DNA from: an uncultured Gemmatimonadota bacterium | GTDB lineage: Bacteria; Gemmatimonadota; Gemmatimonadetes; Gemmatimonadales; Gemmatimonadaceae | Assembly (NCBI GenBank): GCA_902826615.1 | Contig: CADEFN010000001.1 | Coordinates: 62,001 to 126,000, forward strand | Direction: 5' to 3' | Length of the DNA stretch: 64,000 nucleotides | Shown here: positions 26,490-34,328 of the stretch, piece after piece | Layout: every line of letters begins with the position of its first letter | How positions within the stretch are numbered: position 1 is the first letter of the stretch | Program-made: the position numbers and the translations under genes | Notes under the pieces: model-generated | What the model saw: only the letters and a program-made list of their open reading frames with translations | Database searches by the model: none | What the model was told of the DNA's origin: nothing

Positions 26490-26918
26490 ATGTCACGTCC
26501 TGCGATTCGATGGGGTCTTGCCACCGTCGCAACGTTGCTCGCCGAGTTCGTTCTGATTGCGCTGTCGATCGCTTGTGTGGCCGTGTACAGCTACGCGATT
26601 CACACCGGCGAGGCGCCAGAGTTCTACCGCGCGTTTGCCAGAGTGTCGGCGCCCTGGGTCTCGCTCCTCGCGGGTGGCCCGGTCTTCTTCCTCATCGCAC
26701 GCTGGATCCGGCGTCGTACTGCCTCCGCAGCACTCGGCACCGTGATGGCGACGGTCGGCTTGTACCTTGCCATCGAGGTTGGCGTTCTTGTGTTCTGTCC
26801 CGGTGACTCCAGCGGCGCGCTGCCGTTCGCGATTGGCGGGTTCGTGCTGAAGATCGCTGGTGCATGGTTAGGCGTCGGCGGCGTGACTGCGCGCGCGTTT
26901 GCCAGCACCACCGCATGA
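26490..26918 (+). CDS. Four-helix membrane protein of unknown function
   Basis: About 142 residues with four predicted membrane helices: LLAEFVLIALSIACVAVYSY, WVSLLAGGPVFFLIARWI, LGTVMATVGLYLAIEVGVLVF and FAIGGFVLKIAGAWLGVGGV. I do not recognise a family. ATG at 26490 starts just before the first helix; an alternative at 26448 would add a short basic leader. The stop overlaps the start of the AraC-type regulator (ATGA at 26915), so it is translationally coupled to it. Confidence 0.65.
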   Translation: MSRPAIRWGLATVATLLAEFVLIALSIACVAVYSYAIHTGEAPEFYRAFARVSAPWVSLLAGGPVFFLIARWIRRRTASAALGTVMATVGLYLAIEVGVLVFCPGDSSGALPFAIGGFVLKIAGAWLGVGGVTARAFASTTA

Positions 26919-27778
26919 ACGACTGGGAGACGCTGACACGCCTCCTCGTCTACATCCAGGCGCACCTCGACCAAGACCTGAGTCTCGCGGCGCTCGGCGA
27001 CCGAGCAAGTCTTTCGCCCGCTCATTTGCAGCGTGTGTTCAAGGCAGCCGTCGGTGAGACGCCCAAGGGGTACGTCACACGGCTCCGCGTCGAGCGCGCC
27101 GCCTTCTGCCTGCTTGCCCACGAGACCGCGGTTGGAGAGATCGCGGCCAGTTGTGGCTTTCAGAACCCGGAGACGTTCATCCGCGCGTTTCGTCGGCGTT
27201 TTGACAAATCACCGCGTGAATATCGGTTGAGCGGCCGCGCGGACGTGGCGGGGTGGAACAAGGAGCGGCGCGAAACACTGACGGCGCCGCACTTCGAGCT
27301 CTCGCAGACGCGCCTCGTCGTGATTCGCCCGACGCATGTTGCCTTTCGGCGGCACGTCGGGCCGTACGAGGATGTTCCCGAATCGCTCTTCGACGAGCTG
27401 GAGCGATGGGCCACGCGCCGACGTCTCCCCGGGCCGCGAACGTGGGCGGGCATAGGACACGACGCGCCGATTACCACTCCGGCCGCACAGCTGCGGTTCG
27501 ATGCGGCGCTTGTGGTGCCCGGCCCCTTCGAGCCGAGTGGGTTGGTGGGCTACCAGCTCATTGCGGGCGGGCCGCATGCGGTGACCACTCACGTCGGTCC
27601 ATATGAAACGCTCGGTGCGGCGTACGCCAGGATCTTTCCGCGACTCTCGGCGTTCAGGGAGTACGAGTTTGTGGGGCTTCCCGCGTTAGAGGTCTTCCAG
27701 GCGGCAAGGATCAGTGTCCGCTTTGCGCTGAATCACACGGACATCTGCCTGCCGATGCGGAGGAAGGTGATGGTCTGA
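26915..27778 (+). CDS. AraC-family regulator with GyrI-like effector domain
   Basis: A 287-residue regulator. The N-terminal 105 residues form two helix-turn-helix units (LAALGDRASLSPAHLQRVFK and VGEIAASCGFQNPETFIRAF), ending in the SPREYR signature. The rest is a GyrI-like/SOUL-type ligand-binding domain (VAFRRHVGPYEDVPE, RFDAALVVP and the THVGPYETLGAAY block). Such proteins resemble Rob and bind hydrophobic compounds to control efflux or stress genes. The coupled membrane protein upstream may be its target or sensor partner, which is inference. Confidence 0.9.
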   Translation: MNDWETLTRLLVYIQAHLDQDLSLAALGDRASLSPAHLQRVFKAAVGETPKGYVTRLRVERAAFCLLAHETAVGEIAASCGFQNPETFIRAFRRRFDKSPREYRLSGRADVAGWNKERRETLTAPHFELSQTRLVVIRPTHVAFRRHVGPYEDVPESLFDELERWATRRRLPGPRTWAGIGHDAPITTPAAQLRFDAALVVPGPFEPSGLVGYQLIAGGPHAVTTHVGPYETLGAAYARIFPRLSAFREYEFVGLPALEVFQAARISVRFALNHTDICLPMRRKVMV

Positions 27779-27839
27779 GGAGTTGGATTGTTCGCGCGGC
27801 GCGGTCGCGGCTATGGGCCTGTCATCCACGAAGCAGCGC

Positions 27840-28183
27840 TCAGATGCGCATGAGCACTTGCTCCACGAGGTCGGCTGGCACGCGGCCAGCCGCTGCGCAC
27901 GACGCATTCGCCAGTCGAGCGACTTGACCTGATCCGCGAGTACCGCGCCACGGACCCGGCCCGTGGCCGGGAGCACCACCTCGAACGGATATCCCTTCAC
28001 GTGCGAGGCATCGGACAAACGAGCGCCAGCCCGACGCTCGTTGTACGACGCCGGCGACAGGGCGAGGGCTGGACGCGGACCGGCCTGCTCGTGTCCGGCC
28101 TTCGGATCAAGCTCTAGCCACACTGCGTCGCCGCGATCAGGGGCGAAGGATGCGCGCCGTCGGGGGGCGGAGACCTTCACCAC
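27840..28183 (-). pseudogene. mazF: Degenerate mazF-like toxin gene
   Basis: A MazF endoribonuclease remnant. RGDAVWLELDPKAGHEQAGPRPALALSP at the N-terminus and HVKGYPFEVVLP and ADQVKSLDW later are good matches. Between them the frame reads ERRAGARLSDAS, where another frame gives SVGLALVCPMP, the expected family sequence; two compensating indels are implied, removing the conserved PxT region. After DWRMRRAQRLAA a third shift occurs: the alternative frame gives VPADLVEQVLMRI then TGA at 27840, the expected end, while the present frame runs on to 27686. The GTG start overlaps the end of mazE. Loss of RNase activity is likely but not certain. Confidence 0.72.
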
Positions 28184-28416
28184 ACTTCGTGTCCCCGGGG
28201 TCCCCCGGTCGACACCTCGCCGTGCACGTTTTCAGGCGTCACGCGCTCCAGCAGAGCAGTCAGCGACGTGGCCGGGTCCACGCGCCGGATGACGAGCTGC
28301 TGGCCGTCGAGGACAAGCTCGACTTCCGAGCCGTCGCGCACCGCCATGGCCCGGGCTGCCGTGGCGGGGAGTCGCACCGCCAGACTGTTGCCCCATTTTC
28401 GAAGTGCGACCCGCAT
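28177..28416 (-). CDS. mazE: MazE/AbrB-type antitoxin
   Basis: A 79-residue swapped-hairpin DNA-binding antitoxin. MRVALRKWGNSLAVRLP and VRDGSEVELVLDGQQLVIR give the AbrB fold, and LLERVTPENVHGEV is the toxin-binding tail typical of MazE. ATG at 28416 starts directly on the fold; the open frame extends to 28470. The TGA stop overlaps the GTG start of the mazF remnant, preserving operon structure. The antitoxin is intact while its toxin is not, which fits decay of a toxin-antitoxin pair. Confidence 0.85.
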   Translation of the reverse strand: MRVALRKWGNSLAVRLPATAARAMAVRDGSEVELVLDGQQLVIRRVDPATSLTALLERVTPENVHGEVSTGGPRGHEVW

Positions 28417-28645
28417 TGGATGCTCCGGTGTGTCTACAATGACTCCACTGTCACGTCTCCGTGGCCGCAAGACAGGTCGCCGGGCGGTCGAAGCGGGGCT
28501 GCGGCTCCGGTGCGCGCCCCATCGCCGCGCTCAGCCGCGAGACCCGGCGCGCGGCACCACCCCGCTGCGGGTCGCACTCGAGAGGTATGTTGAACGCTCG
28601 CGGACGCCAGGCAGCGCGAGCAGCCGGCCGTTGCACGTGAGCGGC
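28417..28645. other. Non-coding stretch between mazE and the attC cassette
   Basis: About 230 bp with only low-complexity Arg/Ala/Pro-type frames on both strands. No family, RNA gene or promoter was recognised. It separates the mazEF remnant from the terminator and attC site. Confidence 0.5.
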
Positions 28646-28677
28646 TAAACAAAAGCCCGACCGCGCGGGCCGGGCTT
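28646..28677 (-). terminator. Rho-independent terminator downstream of the attC cassette
   Basis: On the minus strand AAGCCCG and CGGGCTT pair across an 11-nt loop and are followed by TTTTGTTT. It lies just beyond the attC site in the direction of the immunity gene, and so would end transcripts of the Rhs/immunity unit. Confidence 0.75.
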
Positions 28678-28699
28678 CCGTCTCACATCCTCTTCTGTT

Positions 28700-28765
28700 G
28701 CCTAACCAGGCGTGCAGCTGGCAGGGCGATACCGCCGCCCTGCAGCTGACGCTTATGGGTTAGGC
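28700..28765 (-). other. Integron attC-like recombination site
   Basis: The 66-bp site is bounded by GCCTAAC (28700-28706) and GTTAGGC (28759-28765), which fit the attC core consensus RYYYAAC...GTTRRRY. Between them lie long inverted arms: GCGTGCAGCTGGCAGGGCG (28710-28728) pairs with CGCCCTGCAGCTGACGC with exactly two unpaired bases on one side. Extrahelical bases of this kind set strand choice by integron integrases. Reading on the minus strand, the site starts at the stop codon of the preceding gene, as in a gene cassette. No integrase and no second attC are in the window. Confidence 0.75.
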
Positions 28766-29242
28766 ACCGGTCTTGCGAGAGTCGTGCCCTTCAGGAAAGT
28801 AGCTCGTCCACTCGCTCGCGTAGCGCCCCCGTACCAGCCGGGCTAGTACGGCCTCACGGTCCCTCGTTGCTACGTCGACAACCCGGCTCGGCGCCTCGCC
28901 GATTCCTCTCGCTTGCAACAAGCCTACGATGACCTGTCGTTCGTCGAACCCTGTCTTGAGGATTCCCTGCGACTCCTCGTCCAGCTCCGCCGGGACTACA
29001 CACACCCTTCGCTCCGCACGCCCCCCTCCAGTAATGCGTGCAGTGAGTGCTGCTAGCGACTCCAGCTCCGTCTCCCAAAGCACAAAGGTCTGCACCTCCG
29101 CGTGTGGGTCTCCGACGAGCAAGAAGCGCAGGACGGGAGAGCCCTCATACTCGGCGAGACCTTCATGCGGGCCATCGTGCCAGTCCGTGGCAACCACTTG
29201 TCTGGGCCGTACCCCTTGCAAGTTTCTTGTGTTCAACGTCAT
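28760..29242 (-). CDS. Putative Rhs-toxin immunity protein, attC-associated
   Basis: A 160-residue acidic, soluble protein with no family I can name. It overlaps the end of the Rhs-fragment gene by 4 bp (ATGA, 29239-29242), the arrangement expected of a toxin and its cognate immunity gene. Its TAA stop lies inside the GTTAGGC box of the attC-like site, the position expected of a cassette gene. Visible features include two Trp-containing acidic stretches (ATDWHDGPHEG and FVLWETELES) and no signal peptide. The immunity role is inferred from position only. G+C content looks somewhat lower than in flanking core genes. Confidence 0.7.
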   Translation of the reverse strand: MTLNTRNLQGVRPRQVVATDWHDGPHEGLAEYEGSPVLRFLLVGDPHAEVQTFVLWETELESLAALTARITGGGRAERRVCVVPAELDEESQGILKTGFDERQVIVGLLQARGIGEAPSRVVDVATRDREAVLARLVRGRYASEWTSYFPEGHDSRKTGA

Positions 29243-30105
29243 TGGCGGAAGAGCCTATTGATGAGATCCACTTGCGATTGCGTCAGAGGCTTGGGAACCT
29301 CGAGCGTGTGGTGAGTTGGGTCCGCCCGTGTGGGAGTGACATGGACTCGGAAGTGCTGACTGATTTCATCCAAGGTCGCTCCAGGACCAGCGTGCTCAGG
29401 CGTGCCGAACTTCGCGCGATTACCAGTGAGAGAGATCCCGTGCGGCCATCCTGCCGCTTCGGCTTCAGCCGCTTGGCCAGCGAGGCGCCGCAGACTCTCA
29501 GCACCCTTCGCAATTCGATACAGCCGATAGGCACCGCCCGCCGCGGTCGCTTCAGGTGCAAACGTCGAAAGCGCAATTCCGAGGACGGCTTGAGAAGCGG
29601 GGTGCTCAGCCCCCTGGCCAACGGCGTTGAGAGCAGCGCCCATGAACATGCCCGGTCGCGGGCGCAAACACGGCGGATTCGGGCACAGCCCAAACGGATC
29701 GGAGAAGTTGACGGGATCGCCATTGGCGTAGCCATAGAGGTTGAGGCCGCCGGCGAGGCCGATGGGATCTTCTTGCGTGAACTGCCCCGCCGTGACGTCG
29801 TAGTACCGGTTCCGCTTGTATTGCCGTCCCGTTTGATCTTGCTGCGCCCACACCAGGCTGCCATACCACCCCGCCCCGTCGGGATCCATGCCGTACGGCC
29901 CCCACGCCCCCACTCCCCTGCCCCGCCGGAAACTGCAAATCGGTCGGGCAGGGACCGGTGAAACAGGTCGCGTTCACATACAGCCCGCGCCAATCCGTGT
30001 AGGGATACACCACCAGATTCTCTTTGAACAGGGCCACGGGTGCATCCAGTCCGGTGCCCTCCACGTAGCCCACGCGCCCGTAGAAAGCGGAGGTAGCTTG
30101 CTCTC
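29239..30105 (-). pseudogene. Rhs polymorphic toxin, C-terminal fragment with frameshift
   Basis: The 3' end of an Rhs/YD-repeat gene. From 30105 one frame reads FYGRVGYVEGTGLDAPVALFK and WRGLYVNA up to DLQFPAGQG; it then shifts within a G-rich run at about 29899-29930 into a second frame that reads WGPYGMDPDGAGWYGS, YKRNRYYDVTAGQFTQEDPIG and LYGYANGDPVNFSDPFGL, the Rhs core end. After DPFGL follows about 150 residues of variable toxin tip (HGISLTGNRAKFG, VHVTPTRADPTHHTLEVPKP). The tip family is unknown to me. The large N-terminal Rhs shell is missing; an in-frame stop lies at 30104-30106. It could be a displaced orphan tip or a decayed gene. Confidence 0.75.
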
Positions 30106-30174
30106 ATCATACTGCGTGTGGTGGCAGACAAGCTCAACCATGAGCGCGCATCTACAGCGCTCGGGTTTTCGGAC

Positions 30175-31824
30175 CTACCTCCGGACTGCGACGCTCAATA
30201 CTCCGCCCACCGCGAGCACCGTCACCGCGCCAACCACATTGTGCCAGAGAAAACTCACCTCGGGCAGACCAAACGACACCGCCCCCACCGCCGCCATCCC
30301 CGAAAGCAAACCCACAAAAGCACCGAGCGCGGTGGCTCGCTTGATCATCGCCAGCAAAAAGACGCCAAGGATCGACCCGTAGAAGAACGAACCAAAACGG
30401 TTCACCACCTCGATCAGCGAGCCTAACGAAGCCGCGTAGGTGGCGACGATACAGGCAAACACCCCCCACACAGCGGTCGCGATCTTGGACACATTGAGGA
30501 AATGCGTGTCACTCGCCTCGGGCCGCACCCACCGACGATAGAAGTCGATCACGGTCGCGGTGGACAATGAATTGAGCTCGGCGGCAATACTCGACATGGC
30601 GGCGGCCATCACCGCCGCGAGAAAAATGCCCGCCAGACCGAGGGGAAGTTCGTTGAGGACAAAATGCGGGATGATGTAGTTCACATCGCGCGATGGCTCC
30701 TTTGTGACATCAGACGCGAGCGCGAGCGCTTCGGTGCGTAACGCCTGCACATCGCGATCGGCGGCACGAAAGGCCTCGTCGGCCACAGGGTCGCGACCTT
30801 TCGCGAGGTCCATGGCGGCCTGCTGACGAATACCGATCGCCGCCTGGAAGCGCTGGTCGATGGCCGCCAGTCGCGCCGGCTCGGCAGCCTGCACAGCCTG
30901 TGCGTGCGCCGGGTTGAACAACACCGGCTGCGGCTGGAAGAGATAGAAGACAAACACCAGGATGCCGATGAGCAGCACCAGCGCCTGAAGCGGGATCTTC
31001 CAGTACGCACTCATGAGGAGCGAGCTGCGCGCCTCGTCCACCGACTTGGCGGTGAGGTACCGCTGCACCTGGCTCTGGTCAGTCCCGAAATAGGAGAGCA
31101 TCAGAAAGGTGCCGCCGATGATACCCGACCAGAAGGTGTACGTCTCCTTGAGCGTGAAGGAGAAGTCGAACGTCTTCATGCGACCGGCCGCGCCGGCAAT
31201 CGACAACGCATCGTCCGGAGAAACGGGAAGCCGCGTGAGCAGCACTACAACAATCGCGAGCAGTGCCCCGACAATGAGGAACATCTGCTTGACGTCAGCC
31301 CACGTGACCGCCTGCACCCCCCCGAGCACGGTATAGATGACGGTGGGGATCCCGATCAGGGCCACGCTGTAGGAGATAGGCCAACCGAAGATCGAGGAGA
31401 AGACGATCGCCGGCGCCGACACAATGGCCCCGCACGACATGCCCCGTGACACCAAGAAGAGAAAGCTGGTCAGCGACCGGGTTTTGGCATCGAACCGCTT
31501 CTCGAGAAACTCATAAGCCGTGAACACCTTGGCGCCATGCAGAAATGGCACAAGCGTCACGCCGAGTATCACCATGGCCAGCGGCAGCCCGAAGTAGAAC
31601 TGCACAAAACGCAAACCATCGGTTGCGCCTTGCCCCGTGGTACCAATCATGGTGACCGCCGAGAGCTGCGTGGCCATCACCGACAGACCCACGGCCCACC
31701 AGGGGAGACTGCGATTGGCGAGGAAGTACCCCTCGATCTCCTTTGTCCCCTTGGAGCGTCGCAGTCCGTCCCACACGACGTACACGAGGTACGTCACCAC
31801 GATCACCCAATTGATCCAGTGCAT
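30175..31824 (-). CDS. Sodium:solute symporter (SSS family)
   Basis: A 549-residue inner-membrane transporter of the SSS family with about 13 helices. Family hallmarks are DGLRRSKGTKEIEGYFLANRS near the first helix, WWAVGLSVMATQLSAVTMIGTTGQ in helix 2, GGVQAVTWADVKQM and the FGTDQSQVQRYL loop with MAAAMSSIAAELNSLSTATVIDFYR. A polar loop of about 90 residues (roughly 290-380, rich in Ala, Gln and Asp) is inserted between helices 8 and 9. The substrate is not evident. A possible 31-residue membrane protein ends 4 bp upstream. Confidence 0.93.
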   Translation of the reverse strand: MHWINWVIVVTYLVYVVWDGLRRSKGTKEIEGYFLANRSLPWWAVGLSVMATQLSAVTMIGTTGQGATDGLRFVQFYFGLPLAMVILGVTLVPFLHGAKVFTAYEFLEKRFDAKTRSLTSFLFLVSRGMSCGAIVSAPAIVFSSIFGWPISYSVALIGIPTVIYTVLGGVQAVTWADVKQMFLIVGALLAIVVVLLTRLPVSPDDALSIAGAAGRMKTFDFSFTLKETYTFWSGIIGGTFLMLSYFGTDQSQVQRYLTAKSVDEARSSLLMSAYWKIPLQALVLLIGILVFVFYLFQPQPVLFNPAHAQAVQAAEPARLAAIDQRFQAAIGIRQQAAMDLAKGRDPVADEAFRAADRDVQALRTEALALASDVTKEPSRDVNYIIPHFVLNELPLGLAGIFLAAVMAAAMSSIAAELNSLSTATVIDFYRRWVRPEASDTHFLNVSKIATAVWGVFACIVATYAASLGSLIEVVNRFGSFFYGSILGVFLLAMIKRATALGAFVGLLSGMAAVGAVSFGLPEVSFLWHNVVGAVTVLAVGGVLSVAVRR

Positions 31825-31827
31825 GGG

Positions 31828-31923
31828 TCAGCCTCGCCCGTGGTAGCGGACCTGGAGAAGCCAGAGCACCAGGAGCGTGACCACCTGGAGACTCAGCACG
31901 CGGATAAGGTTGCGCCGGAACAC
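31828..31923 (-). CDS. Small membrane protein upstream of the SSS symporter
   Basis: A 31-codon frame starting GTG at 31923 and ending TGA 3 bp before the symporter ATG. It encodes a basic N-terminus (VFRRNLIRVL), one predicted membrane helix (SLQVVTLLVLWLLQ) and a short basic tail (VRYHGRG). Size, single helix, spacing and position just after the terminator at 31930-31961 suggest a real gene co-translated with the transporter, perhaps an accessory subunit. No family is assigned; composition alone could produce such a frame. Confidence 0.5.
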   Translation of the reverse strand: MFRRNLIRVLSLQVVTLLVLWLLQVRYHGRG

Positions 31924-31929
31924 TGGAGT

Positions 31930-31961
31930 AGAAAGAAAGGGGCCGCGATCCTCGCGGCCCC
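31930..31961 (-). terminator. Rho-independent terminator after the liv operon
   Basis: A perfect 10-bp stem, GGGGCCGCGA/TCGCGGCCCC with a 3-nt loop (31939-31961), is followed on the minus strand by TTTCTTTCT. It lies 35 bp beyond the stop of the substrate-binding protein gene and ends the 38671-31996 operon. Confidence 0.85.
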
Positions 31962-31995
31962 CGATAGTAATCAGGCGTGAGGTGAAGCGCCCATG

Positions 31996-33219
31996 TTACT
32001 TGTGATCAAAGGTGAACGATTGCGCCGCGGGCACCGACACTCCCGCCTTCTCGATCGATAGTGCGAGTGGCTCCCCTTCGGTGACCTTGAAGATGGTTCC
32101 GCTCCGGGGCGGATTGCGCTGCGACGCCGGGCCATACACCCAGTCGCTGAGCATCCCGTCCATGGCCAGTGTGGGAACGGCGGCAGTGGCCGCGAGCATC
32201 CCGGTGCGCGAGAGATCGTTCGCAGCCACGGCCTTCTCCAACACCGCCTGCACCGCGTAGCCCATCACGTATCCCGCGCGGTAGTAGAAGTCCGGCTTCT
32301 GGTCCGGGGCGAACTGCTGCTGCGCCGCCGCGAAGGTGCGAGTGGCCGCCACCGTGGTGTCTCCGTAGGTGGGTCCATCCCACGACATCCACAGGGTCTT
32401 CACGAGATAGTCCTTGAGTGGAGACGCCGCGAGCGCATGATGATACGAGGGCGCGGTAACCACCCAGCGCGGGGCAAACCCCACCTGTGCGGCAGCGCCG
32501 AGCACCTTGCCCGTCACGCCCGGCAGGCTGGCCATCATCACCACGGCGCAGTTTGCATTTTTCAGTTGGGTAACCGGGGCCACGAAATCCTGATCGTCCT
32601 GCTTGAACGTGGCCTTCGCTGCCACCGTGAAGTTCATCTCCTTTGCGAGGTACTCCACCCCTTCCACGGTCGCCTCCCCGTATCCAGTCGCCAGTGTCAT
32701 GGTGCACACGGGCTTTCCGCCATACCCGCCGTCGGTGAGCGCATAACCCACACCATTGATGGCCTGCAGCTGATACGGTATCCCCCAGGGCAGCAGGTTG
32801 GGGTTGCGGACCCATTCGGCGTCAAAGGTGGTGGGGAGCGCCACGACACTGTCCTCCACGAGGAGGGGGAGCAGTCCGTTCACCTGGTCGGTGCCAATCA
32901 CCATGCCGAAGAGCGCGACCTGATCCTTGATCTTCTGATATTTCTGTGCGCCACTCGTGGGATTGGCATAGGTGATGTCTTCACCGACAACCTTCACCAT
33001 GTACTTGCCACCAATGCCGCCCGCCGCGTTCACGCGGTCGAAGTAGGTGGTGAGACCGGCAAGCATGGGTTTGCCAATCACGGCGACAGCATCACTCAGC
33101 GGCGTGAGAGCTCCGATGGCAATGGTGTCACCGGTCACACCGGGAGAGGGTCTGGCGCCTTCGCCACCACCGCAGGCCGCGAGCAGCACCGCCAGGGTCA
33201 GAACGCAGGTAGGCTTCAT
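31996..33219 (-). CDS. Branched-chain-type ABC transporter substrate-binding lipoprotein
   Basis: A 407-residue periplasmic binding protein of the LivJ/ANL type. The lipobox is LAVLLAAC (Cys16), then a GGGEG linker and the first strand TIAIGALTPLSD. The IKDQVALFGMVIGTDQVNGLLP and YGEATVEGVEYLAKEMNF segments mark the two-lobed fold. It is the last gene of the liv-type operon, 11 bp after livM, and is followed by a strong terminator. The presence of an acyl-CoA synthetase in the operon suggests a carboxylic acid ligand rather than an amino acid. Confidence 0.9.
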   Translation of the reverse strand: MKPTCVLTLAVLLAACGGGEGARPSPGVTGDTIAIGALTPLSDAVAVIGKPMLAGLTTYFDRVNAAGGIGGKYMVKVVGEDITYANPTSGAQKYQKIKDQVALFGMVIGTDQVNGLLPLLVEDSVVALPTTFDAEWVRNPNLLPWGIPYQLQAINGVGYALTDGGYGGKPVCTMTLATGYGEATVEGVEYLAKEMNFTVAAKATFKQDDQDFVAPVTQLKNANCAVVMMASLPGVTGKVLGAAAQVGFAPRWVVTAPSYHHALAASPLKDYLVKTLWMSWDGPTYGDTTVAATRTFAAAQQQFAPDQKPDFYYRAGYVMGYAVQAVLEKAVAANDLSRTGMLAATAAVPTLAMDGMLSDWVYGPASQRNPPRSGTIFKVTEGEPLALSIEKAGVSVPAAQSFTFDHK

Positions 33220-33230
33220 ACGAACTCCGT

Positions 33231-34328
33231 TCAATAGGTAAAGGGCCATGCCTTGAAGTAGCGCGCGATGCGGCGCCACACCTCAGCAATGCCGAGTGGC
33301 TCAAACAGGAGAAAGCAGATGATCAGGAGGCCGAACATGGCCTGATTGAGTGACTGCACCGTGAGGCCGGCGCCCGATCCATCCTGACTCACAAAAGGAA
33401 GCGACCCGCTCACACTTTCGATGGCCCGGGGCAGCAAGGTGAGAAAGAGAGCCCCGAGAATGGACCCGTGAATGGTGCCGATGCCGCCCACGACGATCAT
33501 GGCCGTGAACTGGATGGAGAGGAAGAGGGAGAAATCCAGCGGGCTCACGAACCGAGCATACGAGGCGTAGATGGCGCCGGCGCAGGCGGCGTAGCCACTC
33601 GACACCACAAAGGCGCCCACCTTGTAATGCACCTGCGACACGCCGATCACCTCGGCGGCAAGATCGCGATCGCGAATGGCCTGCAGGGCGCGACCGGGGC
33701 GCGTGCGGACAATATTGCGCGCGGCGAGTGCCAGCACCGTCACGACCGCCCACACGAAATAGAGGTAGCCCTGGCTGCGGGTGAGTCGTGTCCCGAACAA
33801 CACCAGTGAACCGGCGTTGAACGGACCGAGCACCACCGGTGCACGCACGGTGCGGCCGGTGAGCCCTCCCGTCACACTGGTCCAGTTCTCGAACACATGC
33901 TGCCCGAGCACCAGCAGACCTAACGACACAATCACCAGGTAGTTGCCTCGCAGACGCAGGGCAAAGGGACCGGTCAGACCACCGACCATCCCGCCGACGG
34001 CCGCGGCCGCAATCAGCCAGAAGGGAAAGGGAAGACCGAAGCGTTCCGCAAAGACCGCTGCAGAATACGCGCCAATGCCATAAAAGGCCGCGTGACCTAA
34101 CGACACCTGACCCGTGAAGCCGGTGAGCAGATTGAGCCCCAGCGCTCCGATGGCGGCGATGCCGGCATACACGAGGACCGTCGCCCAGTATTCCGGCAAC
34201 ACCAGTGGCGCGACGAGCCAGGCAAGCGCGCACAGGGCAATGCCCGTCCGTGCCGTCCACGATCGAAACAAGGCCGTGTCCTGCACATACTCTGTCGTGA
34301 GGCGGGTGTTGGGGAGCCGCAGCTTCAT
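33231..34328 (-). CDS. livM: Branched-chain-type ABC transporter permease LivM
   Basis: A 365-residue inner-membrane permease. The LNLLTGFTGQVSLGHAAFYGIGAYSAA block is diagnostic of LivM, and the EAA-like loop reads RPGRALQAIRDRDLAAEVIGV. About nine helices are visible, with a GGIGTIHGSILGALFL helix near the C-terminus. The ATG at 34328 overlaps the livH stop (ATGA), fixing the start; the open frame continues upstream to 34646 only as a shadow of livH. The N-terminal 30 residues are hydrophilic. Confidence 0.92.
   Translation of the reverse strand: MKLRLPNTRLTTEYVQDTALFRSWTARTGIALCALAWLVAPLVLPEYWATVLVYAGIAAIGALGLNLLTGFTGQVSLGHAAFYGIGAYSAAVFAERFGLPFPFWLIAAAAVGGMVGGLTGPFALRLRGNYLVIVSLGLLVLGQHVFENWTSVTGGLTGRTVRAPVVLGPFNAGSLVLFGTRLTRSQGYLYFVWAVVTVLALAARNIVRTRPGRALQAIRDRDLAAEVIGVSQVHYKVGAFVVSSGYAACAGAIYASYARFVSPLDFSLFLSIQFTAMIVVGGIGTIHGSILGALFLTLLPRAIESVSGSLPFVSQDGSGAGLTVQSLNQAMFGLLIICFLLFEPLGIAEVWRRIARYFKAWPFTY

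Noticed and set aside
28434-28652. Short frames between mazE and the attC-like site
   Set aside because: Low-complexity composition on both strands and no homology recognised; treated as non-coding.
29239-30137. Programmed ribosomal frameshift in the Rhs fragment
   Set aside because: The junction is G-rich but lacks a recognisable slippery heptamer with a downstream structure; decay or sequence error is the simpler explanation.
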